Part shown: positions 1 to 12,268 of the stretch, piece by piece
How positions within the stretch are numbered: position 1 is the stretch's first letter
Layout: each line of letters begins with the position of its first letter
NCBI RefSeq assembly: GCF_040869045.1
Contig: NC_090319.1
Location: forward strand, 243,219,832 to 243,283,831
DNA from: Eurosta solidaginis
Taxonomy: Eukaryota; Arthropoda; Insecta; Diptera; Tephritidae
Direction: 5' to 3'
Length of the DNA: 64,000 nt
Notes under the pieces: generated by a model
The model's input: the letters and a program-made list of their open reading frames with translations, nothing else
The model's database searches: none
Told to the model about the DNA's origin: nothing
Program-made: the position numbers and the translations under genes

Positions 1-86
1 GCGTATCAACCAAAGAATGATCTATACACTCCACACTCCGTTATTGTAACAGAGTTGGTATAAAAACAACAACGTGCACATATACA
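1..86. other. Left flank, no feature recognised
   Basis: AT-rich sequence before the first DINE terminus. It differs completely from the flank of the second dimer copy at 14139-14220, which shows that the similarity between the two dimer copies stops at the element boundary. Confidence 0.5.
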
Positions 87-1833
87 ACAAGTAAGGAAGG
101 CTAAGTTCGGATGTAACCGAACATTGCATACTCAGCTGAGAGCTATGGAGGCAAAATAAGGGAAAATCACCATGTAGGAAAATGAACCTAGGGTAACCCT
201 GGAATATGTTTGTATGACATGTGTATCAAATGGAAGGTATTAAAGAGTATTTTAAGAGGGAGTGGGCCATAGTTCTATAGGTGGATGCCATTTAGGGATA
301 ACGCCATAAAGGTGGACCAGGGCCGATTCTGGAATTTGTTTGTACGATATGGGTATCAAATCAAAGGTGATAATGAGTATTTTAAAAGGGAGTGGGCCTT
401 AGTTCTATAGGTGGACGCCTTTTCGAGATATCGCCATAAAGGTGGACCAGGGGCGACTCTATAATGTGTTTGTACGATATGGGTATCAAATTAAAGGTAT
501 TAATGACGGGTTTAAAAGGGAGTGGTGGTAGTTGTATATGTGAAGGCGTTTTCGAGATATCGACCAAAATGTGGACCATGTGGGTGACCCAGAACATCAT
601 CTGTCGGCCCGCAGTACTTTTTCATTTTCTCTTACTTAATATGGTAGGTGTCACACCCATTTTACACAATTTTTTTCTAAAGTTATATTTTGCGTCAACA
701 AACCAATCCAATTACCATGTTTCATCCCTTTTTTCGTATTTGGTATAGAATTATGGCATTTTATTTAATTTTTCGTAATTTTCAATATCGAAAAAGTGGG
801 CGTGGTCATAGTCAGATTTCGTTTTTTATACCAATTCAAAGTGAGTTCAGATAAGTACGTGAACTGAGTTTAGTAAAGATATATCAATTTTTGCTCAAGT
901 TGTCGTGCTAACGGCCGAGCGGAAGGACAGACGGTCGACTGTGTATAAAAACTGGGCGTGGCTTCAATCAATTTCACCCTTTTTCACTGAAAACAGTTAT
1001 CGTCCTAGAATCTAAGCCCCTACCAAGTTTCACACGGATTGGTAAATTTTTGTTCGACTTATGGCATTAAAAGTATACTAGACAAATTAAATGAAAAAGA
1101 GCCACGCCCATTTTGAAATTTTCTTTTATTTTTGTATTTTCTTGGACCATATAATTACCGGAGTTGAACGTTGACCTAATTTACTTACATACTGTAAAGA
1201 TATTAAATTTTTTGTTAAAATTTGACTTAAAAATTTTTTTTTTTAAGTGGGCGTGGTCGTTCTCCGATTTTGCAAGTTTTTAATAATCATACATATAGTA
1301 ATAGGAGTAACCTTCCTGCCGAATTTCATCATGATATCTTCAACGACTGCCAAATTAAAGCTTGCAAAACTTTTAAATTACCTTCTTTTAAAAGTGGGCG
1401 GTGCTGCGCTCATTGTCCAACAGTTTACTAGTTTTCCATTCTGTGTCATAAGTTCAACTCACCTACCAAGTTTCATCGCTTTATCCGTCTTTGGTAATGA
1501 ATTATCGCACTGGTTCCGTTTTTCTAAATTTTCGATATAGAAAAAGTGGGCGTGGTTATAGTCTGATATCATTCAGTTTAAATAGCGATCGGAGATGAGT
1601 GCCCAGGAACCTACATACCAAATTTCATCAAGATACCTCAAAATTTACTCAAGTTATCGTGTTAACGGACAGACGGACGGACGGACGGACATGGATCAAT
1701 CAAATTTTTTTTCGATACTGATGATTTTGATATATGGAAGTCTATATCTATCTCGATTCCTTTGCACCTGTGCAACCAACCGTTATCCAATCAAAGTTAA
1801 TATACTCTGTGAGCTCTGCTCAAATGAGTATAA
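87..1833 (-). mobile_element. DINE-1/Helentron-like element, unit A of dimer copy 1
   Basis: Non-autonomous rolling-circle (Helitron/Helentron, DINE-1 type) element whose 5' end lies on the right. On the minus strand it starts with the subterminal motif TATACTC near 1827, followed by GAGCAGAGCTC and a GTCC-type microsatellite (about 1670-1690, seen as GGAC repeats). It then has conserved blocks containing several GGGCGTGG boxes and about three copies of a ~129-bp minisatellite (205-597). It ends in a short GC-rich hairpin (GTTCGG...CCGAAC, complement near 105-118) and CTTACTTGTT. This block order is the known DINE architecture. No transposase or Rep/helicase is encoded. Unit B follows with no spacer. 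Exact ends are uncertain by a few bases. Confidence 0.8.
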
Positions 1834-1950
1834 ACAAGTAAGGAAGGCTAAGTTCGGGTGTAACCGAACATTACATACTCAGTTGAGAGCTATGGAGACA
1901 AAATAAGGAAAATCACCATGTAGGAAAATGAACCTAGGGTAACCTTGGAA

Positions 1951-4262
1951 TGTGGTTGTATGACATGTGTATCAAATGGAAGGTATTAAAGAGTATTTTA
2001 AGAGAGAGTAGGCCATAGTTCTATGGATGGACGCCATTTAGGAATATCGCCATAAAGGTGGACCAGGGCTGACTCTAGAATTTGTTTGTACGATATGGGT
2101 ATCAAATGAAAGGTGGTAATGAGTATTTTAAAAGGGAATGGGCTTTAGTTCTATAGGTGAACGCCTTTTCGAGAAATCGCCATAAAGGTGGACCAGGGGT
2201 GACTCTAGAATATGTTTGTACGATATGGGTATCAAAGGAAAGCTGTTAATGAGTATTTTGAAAAGGAGTGATCCTTAGTCCATAGGTGGCCGCCGTTTCG
2301 AGATATCGCCATAAAGGTGGACCAGGGGTGTCTCTAGAATGTGTTTGTACGATATGGGAATCAAATGAAAGGTGTTACTGAGCATTTTAAGAGGGAGTGG
2401 GCATTAGGTCTATAGGTGGACGCCTTTTCGAGATATTGCCATTAGGGTGGGCCAGGGGTGACTCTAGAATGTTTGTACGATATGGGTATAAAACGAAAAG
2501 TGTTACTGAGCTTTTTAAGAGGGAGTGGGCAATAGGTGTATAGGTGGACGCCTTTTCGAAATGTCGCCATTAGGGTGGGCCAGGGGTGACTCTAGAATGT
2601 GTTTGTATGATATGGGTATCAAATGAAAGATGGTAATGACTATCTTAAAAGGGAGTAATCCTTAGTTCTATAGGTGGACGCCTTTTCGATATATCGCCAT
2701 AAAGGTGGACCAAGGGTGACTCTAGAATGTTTGTACGATATGGGTATCAAACGAAAGGTGTTACTGAGCATTTTAAGAGGGAGTGGGCATTAGGTCTATA
2801 AGTGGACGCCTTTTCGAGATATCGTTATTAGGGTGGGCCAGGGGTGACTCTAGAATGTGTTTGTACGATATGGGTATCAAACGAAAGGTGTTACTGAGCA
2901 TTTTAAGAGGGAGTGGGCATTAGGTCTATAAGTGGACGCCTTTTCGAGATATCGTCATTAGGGTGGGCCAGGGGTGACTCTAGAATGTGTTTGTACGATA
3001 TGGGTATCAAACGAAAGGTGTTACTGAGCATTTTAAGAGGGAGTGGGCATTAGGTCTATAGGTGGACGTCTTTTCGAGATATCGCCATTAGTGTGGGCCA
3101 GGGGTGACTCTATAATGTTTGTGCGATATGGGTATCAAACGAAAGGTGGTAATGAGTATTTTAAAAGGGAGTAATCCTTAGTTCTATAGGTGGACGCTTT
3201 TTCGATATATCGCCATAAAGGTGGACCAAGGGTGACTCTAGAATGTTTGTACGATATGGGTATCAAACGAAAGGTGTTACTGAGCATTTTAAGAGGGAGT
3301 GGGCATTAGGTCTATAGGTGGACGCCTTTTCGAGATATCGCCATTAGGGTGGGCCAGGGGTGACTCTAGAATGTGTTTGTACGATATGGGTATCAAATGA
3401 AAGGTGGTAATGAGTATTTTAAAAGGGAGTAATCCTTAGTTCTATATGTGGACGCCTTTTCGAGATATCGCCATAAAGGTGGACCAAGGGTGACTCTAGA
3501 ATGTTTGTACGATATGGGTATCAAACGAAAGGTGTTACTGAGCATTTTAAGAGGGAGTGGGCATTAGGTCTATAGGTGGACGCCTTTTCGAGATATCGCC
3601 ATAAAGGTGGACCAAGGGTGACTCTAGAATGTTTGTACGATATGGGTATCAAACGAAAGGTGTGACTGAGCATTTTAAGAGGGAGTGGGCATTAGGTCTA
3701 TAGGTGGACGCCTTTTCGAGATATCGCCATTAGGGTGGGCCAGGGAGACTCTAGAATGTTTGTACGATATGGGTATCAAACGAAATGTGTTACTGAGCAT
3801 TTTAAGAGGGAGTGGGCATTAGGTCTATAGGTGGCCTTTTCGAGACATCGCCAATAGGGTGGGCCAGGGGTGACTCTAGAATGTTTGTACGATATGGGTA
3901 TCAAACGAAAGGTGTTACTGAGCATTTTAAGAGGGAGTGGACATTAGGTCTATAGGTGGACGCCTTTTCGAGATATCGCCATTAGGGTGGGCCAGAGGTG
4001 ACTCTAGAATGTTTGTACGATATGGGTATCAAACGAAAGGTGTTACTGAGCATTTTAAGAGGGAGTGGGCATTAGGTCTATAGGTGGACGCCTTTTCGAG
4101 ATATCGCCATTAGGGTGGGCCAGGGGTGACTCTAGAATGTGTTTGTACGATATGGATATCAAATTAAAGGTATTAATGAGGGTTTTAAAAGCGAGTGGCC
4201 CTTAGATGTATATGTGAAGGTGTTCTCGCGATATCGACCAAAATGTGGACCAGGTGATCCAG
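1951..4262. repeat. ~129-bp minisatellite, about 18 monomers
   Basis: Tandem array inside DINE unit B. Monomers start around gtttgtacgatatgggtatc; successive starts at 2214, 2343, 2471, 2601 and 2729 give spacings of 128-130 bp. Each monomer contains ttcgagatatcgcc, a gaccaggggtgactctag box and a tatcaaa(c/t)gaaaggtg box. Two or more monomer subtypes alternate (for example one with 'gagtaatccttag', another with 'gagtgggcattag'), suggesting expansion of multi-monomer blocks. Outer monomers are the most diverged. Confidence 0.9.
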
Positions 4263-5426
4263 AAAATCATCTGTCGGGTACTGCTAATTTATTTATATAT
4301 GCAATACCACTAACAGTATTCCTGCCAAGATTCCAAGGGCTGTTGATTTTGCCTTGTAGAACTTTTTCATTTTCTTCTACTTAATATGGTAGGTGTCACA
4401 CCCATTTTACAAAATTTTTTCCAAAGTTATATTTTGCGTCAATAAACCAATCCAGTTACCATGTTTCATCCCTTTTTTCGTATTTGGTATAGAATTATGG
4501 CATTTTTTTCATTTTTCGTAATTTTCGATATCGATAAAGTGGGCGTGGTTATGGTCGGATTTCGGCTATTTTTTATACCGAGATAAAGTGAGTTCAGATA
4601 AGTACGTGGGCTAAGTTTAGTAAAGATATATCGGTTTTTGCTCAAGTTATTGTGTTAACAGCCGAGCGGAAGGACAGACGGTGGACTGTGTATAAAAACT
4701 GGGCGTGGCTTCCACCGATTTCGGCCATTTTCACAGAGAACAGTTACCGTCATAGAATCTATGTACCTACCAAATTTGAGAAGGATTGGTAAATTTTTGT
4801 TCGACTTATGGCATTAAAAGTATTCTAGACAAACTAAATGAAAATGGGCGGAGCCACGCCCATTTTGAAATTTTCTTTTATTTTTGTATTTTGTTGCATC
4901 ATATCATTACAGGAGTTGAATTTTGACTTAATTTACTTATATACAGTAAAGATATTAAATTTTTTGTTAAAATTTGAATTAAAAAAATTTTTTTTTTAAA
5001 AAGTGGGCGTGGGTGTTCTTCATCCAATTTTGCTAATTTTTATTTAGCACATATATAGTAATAGTAGCAGCGTTCCTGCCAAATTTCATCATGATATCTT
5101 CAACGACTGCCAAATTACAGCTTGCAAAACTTTTAAATTACCTTCTTGTAAAAGTGGGCGGTGCCACGCCCATTGGCCAAAATCTTACTAATTTTCTATT
5201 CTGCGTCATAACGTCAACCCATCTGCCAAGTTTCATCGCTTTAATTGCCTTTGGCAATGAATTATCGCATTTTTTCGGTTTTTCGAAATTTTCGATATCG
5301 AAAAAGTGGGCGTGGTTATAGTCCGATATCGTTCATTTTAAATAGCGATCTGAGATGAGTGCCCAGGAATCTACATACCAAATTTCATCAAGATAGCTCA
5401 AAATTTACTCAAGTTATCGTGTTAAC

Positions 5427-5458
5427 GGACGGACGGACGGACGGACGGACGGACGGAC
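5427..5458. repeat. (GGAC)n microsatellite of DINE
   Basis: Eight GGAC tetramers just inside the DINE 5' region. Comparable tracts occur at about 1670-1690, 11035-11062, 15802-15822, 18782-18819 and 23586-23610, and as GTCC at about 24700-24712 and 61160-61180. A GTCY-type tract in this position is typical of DINE-1. Confidence 0.85.
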
Positions 5459-5602
5459 ATGGCTCAATCAAATTTTTTTTCGATCCTGATTATTTTGATA
5501 TATGGAAGTCTATATCTATCTCGATTCCTTTATATATGTACAACCAACCGTTATCCAATCAAACTTAATATACTCTGTGAGCTCTGCTCAACTGAGTATA
5601 AT

Positions 5603-6663
5603 AAAAAAATTGACATAGTAAACTCCATTCATTGGATATTTGAGCTGGCATTGACATAACTAAAGATGCACTGCTACAAGAAGTAGAAAACGTGCCACAA
5701 GCCAATATCAAAATGTGTAAGAGCAAAAGAGCATAAGTGGCGGAGTAAAGTCCAAGTAATGAGTATCATTGAGTTGAAGAGTATTGGAGATGAAGGTAAA
5801 TCAAATTAAATTACTTGTCATTTGTTTATGAACTGATAAGAACTTTCAGTGGTAATGTTGTCGCTACATAAGCGAAATGAAATTGAGTTGTCTTATTGTG
5901 GAAGGTTAGTGATAAAATCGAGATTTCGTCTTTGCAGACAGACAAATATCTCTTACCTTATTCTCGGTGCGTCATTAAAGATAAATACAAAATATTTTTA
6001 CTTTCGTATGAATGCTAAACGTACGCATGCATGTGTATGTAGATGTATGTAGACAGGTGTATGTAAAAATATGGTAGGAGAGGGTAAGGCGCCTGCCATT
6101 TCTTAAATATTAACAACTAACCCCTTTACTATTAATCTTATGCAGTAATTTAATATGCGGTTTGAAGTGTTAATGGCGCTCGTTTCGTAATAACTTAAGC
6201 CACCCACTGCATGAGAATACATACATACCCACATTAGGTATGCAGAAACCCCTTTCTAAAGGATCAGAAGCAGAACTCAATATAAGAACGGCCGACTTTT
6301 TCAAACACTTAGGCAACGCTGCAAGGCGAAAAGGCTAGTCCGCAAAGACCATGAAGTTTAATGAGGAAGCACTTGTCATTGTTAAGGCTTTTCGTTTAGT
6401 TTTGTTTTTATTTTGTGCTTCTGCTGTCATTAGAATGAATTTTGTTTCGTTGATGTCCGTTAGTTGGCAATACCACTGACTGCGGCGTTAACATGATTCG
6501 CTTAGGTGTTATTGACTGGTATACGAGTATTAATTCTTAACATGGCATTTTTTTTCGTTCTTTGTAACGTCGCAACTTTTTCCCTTACTACTAAACTGTT
6601 ATTGCTGTCTTTACTGCTTCACACTGCACTCCCTCTAAGTTTACCATTAGCCCGTCGCTCGTT
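5603..6663. other. Unassigned intergenic sequence
   Basis: About 1 kb of AT-rich, apparently single-copy sequence with short open frames only, none resembling a known protein. It contains a GTATGT-rich stretch around 6020-6065. I see no repeat structure or gene signal in it. Confidence 0.4.
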
Positions 6664-8822
6664 CTTACTTACTTACTTAATTGGCGCTTAACCGTCTAAA
6701 CGGTTATGGCTGTCCAACAAGGCGCGCCAGTCGCTCCTTCGCTCCGCCAACCTTGGTCACACCAAGGAAGTTTAGATCGTTTTCCACCTGTTCCTTCCAA
6801 CGGAGTGGGGGCCGCTCTCTACCTCTGCTTCCATAGGCGGTTTCCGATAGAAACACTGTCTTGGCCGAAGCATCATCTTTCATTCACATAACATGGCCTA
6901 GCCAGCGCAGCCGCTGCGTTTTAATTCGCTGGACTATGTGGATGTCTGCGTATAGCTCGTACACGCGTAGAGGTCCATAAATCATTCGAAGAATTTTCTC
7001 TCGAACACTCCCAGGGCCGCTTCGTCTGCTGTTGTCATGGTTCATGCTTCTGCCCCTTATAACAGGACGGGTACGATAAGTGACTTGTAGAGTATGATTT
7101 TCGTTCGCCGAGGAGGACTTTACTTTTCAGTTGCCTACCTAGTCCAAAGTAGCATTTATTGGCTAGATTGATTCTTCGCTGGATTTCAGTGCTGATGTTG
7201 TTGTTAGTGTTGATGCTGGTTCCCAAATAAACGAAGTCTTTTACTATTTCGAAATTATGGCTGCCAACAGTAGCGTGGTTGCCAAGGCGCATATGCGCTG
7301 ACTCTTTGCTCGATGACAGCAGGTACTTCGTTTTGTCCTCATTCACCATCAAACCCTTCTTTACCGCTTCTTTTTTCCAGTTTGGAGTAAGCAGAACTAA
7401 CGGCGCGGGTGTTTAGACCGATTATATCAATGTCGCCAGCATAGGCCAGTAATTGCACGCTTTTATAGAATATTGTTCCAGTGCGGTTAAGTTCTGCAGC
7501 TAGTATAATTTTCTTCAGCATCAAGTTAAAGAAATCGCGCGATAGCGGGTCACCCTGTCTGAAACCTCGTTTAGTTTCGAACGGCTCGGAGAGTTCCTTC
7601 CCAATTCTTACTGAGCTGATGGTGTTGCTCAACGTCATTTTGCACAGCCCTATAAGTTTCGCGGGGAAACCTAATTCACACATAGCGGCATATAGGCAGC
7701 TCCTTTTCGTGCTGTCGAAGGAGGCTTTAAAATCGACGAAGAGTTGATGTGTGTCGATTCTCTTTTCACGTGTTTTTCCCAAGATTTGGCGCATTGTGAA
7801 AATCTGGTCGATGGTAGATTTATCAGCCGCACCGATAAGGTCCAATCAGCCGGTTTACGGTGGGCTTCAATCTTTCACATAATACAATTGAAAGGACCTT
7901 ATATGCGATATTAAGAAGGCTGATTCCACGATAGTTGGTGCATTTCGCATTATCCCCCTTCTTTTGGACTGGGCAAATAACGCTTAGATTCCAATCGTCG
8001 GGAATGCACTCGTCCTCCCATATTTTGTAAAGAAGCTGCTGCATGCGCCTTACCAACTCCTCGCCGCCGTACTTGAATAGCTCTGCAAGCAATCCATCTG
8101 CGCCCACGGCCTTGTTGTTTTTCAATCTGGTTATTGCCATTCTAACTTCGGCATAATCGGACGGGGGGAGGGGGACATATATTCCATCATCATCCATTTA
8201 GAAGAGCAGAGAAGTTTTCCCTCCATAATCTAAGCACTCTCTGGACTCATGGCACTCACGTCTTTCTGCTTCTGCTTTTTTCTTCCTGAAAAGGCGTCTC
8301 GCTTCCTTTTCAACTGACGATAGCGTTCACATACTCCTCTTGTTGCGCTCGCTTTTAACGTAGCCCTGTAGGCAGCGTCTTTTCTTCCGGTTGCAACTCG
8401 GCATTCTTCATCGTACCAGTTGTTTTTTCGTGGCTGCCGGTAACCAATTTTTTCCTCGGGGGCAGTACGAAGTGCTTTGGAGATATGCTCCCACTGCTTC
8501 TATATTCCTTCGGGCTGAGTTGTGCTCTCAGAGAGCAGGTTTGAGAGTCGAGTTGCGAAATCATTGGCAGTTTGTTGTGATTGAAGCTTTTCGACGTCTA
8601 GCTTTCCTTGTGTTTTTTGTTCCTTGACTTTAGCCGCGCTGGGGCGGGTGCGTATTTTAGCTGCAACGAGATAATGGTCCGAGTCGATGTTAGGTCCTCG
8701 GATCGTGCGCACATCTAAAACACTGGAGGCATGCCGTCCGTCTATCACAACGTGATCGATCTGATTGCGAGTATTTCGATCAGGAGACAGCCATGTAGCT
8801 TGATGTATCTCGTTCAGTCGAA
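6664..8822 (-). mobile_element. RTE-type LINE, 5'-truncated
   Basis: Non-LTR retrotransposon read on the minus strand. Its 3' end carries a short (TAAG)n tail (complement of cttacttacttactta at 6664-6679), and the body encodes endonuclease, reverse transcriptase and a C-terminal domain. It begins inside the endonuclease near 8822, so it is 5'-truncated as is usual for LINE insertions. A related copy with the same tail lies at 59311-59812. The RTE assignment rests on the endonuclease and RT motifs and the short simple 3' tail; other EN-RT clades cannot be fully excluded. Confidence 0.75.
6700..8822 (-). pseudogene. Broken endonuclease-reverse transcriptase of RTE-like LINE
   Basis: The reading frame is split over several frames. 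First (8500-8822) comes the end of an apurinic-like endonuclease, with the motifs RNQIDHV, IDGRHASS and the catalytic SDH-type box IDSDHYL. Then comes a linker, and then the RT fingers (7823-8197, with NNKAVGADGL and NYRGISLLN). The palm (7339-7845) has KSTIDQIF, the catalytic FVDFKASFD and GFRQGDPLS. The YxDD box reads YAGD, so a catalytic aspartate is lost. The thumb region (7035-7352, KDFVYLGTSI) and a decayed C-terminal part follow. Frameshifts, the YAGD change and the missing 5' half make it non-functional. In the family this protein nicks target DNA and reverse transcribes the element RNA there. Confidence 0.8.
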
Positions 8823-9304
8823 ATTATTTAAGATTGCTGCCGTACACTTGCTATGTAGCCAATAATGTTGCACTCTTGCGCGTTTTTAAGATCATAATCG
8901 CCACAAGCAGTCATCCCGTCTATAGTTCTACGTACTTACATATCTACATATATGACACTTGTTCCAGAGCAAAGTACGAAAGTGTGTATTTTTTTGAAAC
9001 AAATCGGCAACAATTTCATTAAATGAGTATCATATTAAATTTAATGATACAGCAGTATTTCAGTTTTCACTTCGTTTTTTGTGTATGTAGTAGTTTAGTA
9101 ACAACTGCCCCTGCCTGTCTTCTTGTTCAATCAATGTGCTAGCAAAAGTATGAATGAGTAGCTGAGTGAGTGAACATAAATACATACATATATGTATTTA
9201 TGTACAATACCCATTGTACGTACCTAACCGAATGAATGAAGCTTTTCAATGGAGCTTTCATTAGTCAAATATATCATATGCTACCAAATAAAACTCTAAT
9301 TGAA
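8823..9304. other. Unassigned intergenic sequence
   Basis: AT-rich sequence with TACATA/TATGTA-rich stretches (about 9180-9215) and no coding or repeat structure that I can recognise. Confidence 0.4.
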
Positions 9305-11202
9305 AACAAGTAAGGAAGGTTAATTTCGGGTGTAACCGAACATTACATACTCAGTTGAGAACTATGGTGACAACATAAGGGAAAATAACCATGTAGGAAA
9401 ATGAACCGAGGAAACCCTGGAATGTGTTTATATGACATGTGTATCAAATGAAAGGCACTAATGAGTATTTTATGAGGGAGTGGGCCATAGTTCTATAGGT
9501 GGACGCCATTTAGGGATATAGCCATAAAGGTGGATCAGGGTTGACTCTAGAGTGCGTTTGTATGATATGGGTATCAAATGAAAGGTGTTAATGAGGGTTT
9601 TAAAAGGGATTGGTGGTTGTTGTATAGGTGTTCGCCTTTTCGAGATATCGCCATAAAGGTGGACCAGGGGTGACTCTAGAATGAGTTTGTACGATATGTG
9701 TATCAAATTAAAGGTATTAATGAGAGTTTTAAAAGGGATTGGTGGTTGTTGTATAGGTGTTCGCCTTTTCGAGATATCGCCATAAAGGTGGACCAGGGGT
9801 GACTCTAGAATGAGTTTGTACGATATGGGTATCAAATTAAAGGTATTAATGAGAGTTTTAAAAGGAGTGGTGGTAGTTGTATATGTGAAGGCGTTTTCCA
9901 GATATCGACCAAAATGTGGACCAGGGTGACCCAGAACATCATCTGTTGGATACCGCTAATTTATTTATATATGTAATATCTGCCAAGATTTTAAGGGTTT
10001 TTTATTCCGCCCTGTTATAAAGTTTTTTCTAAAGTTATATTTCGCGTCAATAAAACAATCCAATTACCTTACCATGTTTCATCCCTTTTTTCGTATTTGG
10101 TATAGAATTATGGCATTTTTTTCATTTTTCGTAATTTTCGATATCGAAAAAGTGGGCGTGGTCATAGTCGGATTTCGTTCATTTTTCATACCAAGATAAA
10201 GCGAGTTCAAGTAAGCACGTGAACTAAGTTCATTAAAGATATGTCGATTTTTGCTCAAGTTACCGTGTTAACGGCCATGCGGAAGGACAGACGAACGACT
10301 GGGTATAAAAACCGGGCGTGGCATCAACCGATTTCGCCCATTTTCACAGAAAACAGTTAACGTCATAAAATCTATGCCCCCACCAAATTTCAAAAGGATT
10401 GGTTAATTTTTGTTCGACTTATGGCGTTAAAAGTATCCTAGACAAATTAAATTAAAAAGGGCGGAGCCACGCCCATTTAAAAAATTTTCTTTTATTTTTG
10501 TATTTTGTTGCATCATATCATTACTGGAGTTGAATGTAGACATAATTTACTTATATACTGTAAAGATATTAAATTTTTTGTTAAAATTTTATTTTAAAAA
10601 AATTTTTTTTTAAAAGTGGGCGTGGTCCTTCTCCGATTTTGCTAATTTTTATTAAGCCTACATATAGTAATAGGAGTAACGTTCCTGCCAAATTTCATCA
10701 TGATATCTTCAACTACTGCCAAATTACAGCTTGCAAAATTTTAAATTACCTTCTTTTAAAAGTGGGCGGTGCCACGCCCATTGTCCAAAGTTTTACTAAT
10801 TTTCTATTCTGCGTCATAAGTTCAACCCATCTACCAAGTTTCGTCGCTTTATCTGTCTTTTGTAATGAATTATCGCACTTTTTCGGTTTTTCGAAATTTT
10901 CGATATCGAAAAAGTGGGCGTGGTTATAGTCCGATATCGTTCATTTTAAATAGCGATCTGAGATGAGTGTTCAGGAACCTACATACCAAATTTCATCAAG
11001 ATACCTCAAAATTTACTCAAGTTATCGTGTTAGCGGACGGACGGACGGACGGACGGACGGACATGGCTCAATCAAATTTTTTTCGATCCTGATTATTTTG
11101 ATATATGGAAGTCTATATCTATCTCGATTCCTTTATATATGTACAACCAACCGTTACCCAATCAAACTTAATATACTCTGTGAGTTCTGCTCAACTGAGT
11201 AT
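9305..11202 (-). mobile_element. DINE-1/Helentron-like element, single unit
   Basis: Complete-looking DINE unit in the same orientation as the dimer units: 3' hairpin end (ggtgtaaccgaac) at about 9325-9345, about four minisatellite monomers (9423-9940), the GGGCGTGG blocks, a (GGAC)n tract at about 11035-11062, and the 5' subterminal motif tgctcaactgagtata ending near 11202. It is more diverged from the dimer units than the two dimer copies are from each other. Confidence 0.8.
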
Positions 11203-11205
11203 AAA

Positions 11206-11806
11206 AAAATTAAAGAAAAAAAACTTTTTTAAAAATAAGCTTTTATTATTTTGGTTAATAAAATTAACTAAAAAGTAAACAATAAATTGACTCTAAAGAA
11301 ATATAACACTTTATAAGTTCATTGTAAGCTTAAACGATAATTAGGCTTTTTCGACTGCGACAAAAAAAATCTATATTGTACATAATTATATATTTTTAAC
11401 ATTAAAACTTTACACCTAAATTATTAAATCTTACAGTTTATATCACAGTCCTAATTGTTCTAATAAAAGCGTGTTACATTGCGATAGCAAAAAAATGAGA
11501 TCCTAAATGTTCTTAATTATACCATCAAAATTTAACACGTTTTTTATTAGAACAATTAGAACTGTGATATAAACTGTAAGATTTAATAATTTAGGTGTAA
11601 AGTTTTAATGTTAAAAATATATAATTATGTACAATATAGAATTTTTTTGTCGCAGACGAAAAATCCTAATTATCGTTTAAGCTTACAATGAACTTATGAA
11701 GTGTTATATTTCTTTAGAGTCAATTTATTGTTTACTTTTTAGTTAATTTTATTAACCAAAATAATAAAAGCTTATTTTTAAAAAAGTTTTTTTTTTTCTT
11801 TAATTT
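11206..11806. mobile_element. Inverted-repeat (foldback/MITE-like) element, ~0.6 kb
   Basis: Two arms of about 275 bp (11206-11480 and 11529-11806) are near-perfect reverse complements around a 48-bp loop. For example, the arm segment cttacagtttatatcacag at about 11432 recurs inverted at about 11565. The arms are very AT-rich and non-coding. The element begins within a few bases of the preceding DINE 5' end. I could not define a target duplication. A partial third copy of the outer arm follows at about 11810-11866. Confidence 0.85.
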
Positions 11807-11937
11807 TATTTTTTACTTTTTAGTTCGTTTTATTAACAAGTAATAGAAGCTTGTTCTTAGAAAAGCTTTAAATATAAGTAAAGGAGGTGAAACAAAAACA
11901 CATATTTCAGTTACATCTGCGTATAATCAGAAACGAT

Positions 11938-12268
11938 ATAATATAGAGACATTGCATAGACGAAAAATCGTGTGAGGCAAGCTTCACAAAATTCTAGTAG
12001 GTCACATTCACCACTTACCACAGCAGAATTTGTTAAACTACCACTGTCTGTATTTGTTATTTAATAATTATTTGTAAACTTTTTATTCAGCTAATGTGTT
12101 CAGACTTTTTACTTTTACTCACTAAAGCTCCAATCAGTGTATTTCTGTGCTTAAATTATGTTAAAAATTGTGTTAAAGTTTTTGGTGTGGTGAAAGTGAC
12201 CTACTAGAATTTTGTTACGCTCCGCTGCTTTCCACCGAAGTGCGCGCATGCAATATCTTTATATTCAA
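11938..12268. mobile_element. MITE-like element with long imperfect TIRs
   Basis: The sequence acaaaattctagtaggtcac at about 11987 recurs inverted at about 12196-12215. Outside this, weaker inverted similarity continues (tatagagacattgcat versus the complement of atgcaatatctttata), so the TIRs probably extend to about 11938 and 12268. The inside is non-coding. No clear target duplication, so superfamily is unknown. Confidence 0.6.

Larger units (their letters stand above)
1834..5602 (-). mobile_element. DINE-1/Helentron-like element, unit B of dimer copy 1
   Basis: Second, longer DINE unit, same orientation as unit A and directly joined to it: the 5' terminus of unit A (tgagtata) is followed at once by the 3' terminus of unit B (aacaagtaagg). 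It has the same hairpin end, the GGGCGTGG blocks, a longer minisatellite (about 18 monomers) and a (GGAC)8 tract before the 5' end. Short open frames inside it (for example 5091-5321) recur in every copy but have no recognisable domain. The unit is non-autonomous, so mobilisation would need a Rep/helicase from elsewhere. Confidence 0.8.

Noticed and set aside
464..748. Short frames in DINE minisatellites and blocks (also 382-600, 1595-1906, 4139-4384, 9470-9835, 14545-14880)
   Set aside because: They are produced by tandem repeats and recur wherever the repeat recurs; no domain, and the frame depends on monomer length.
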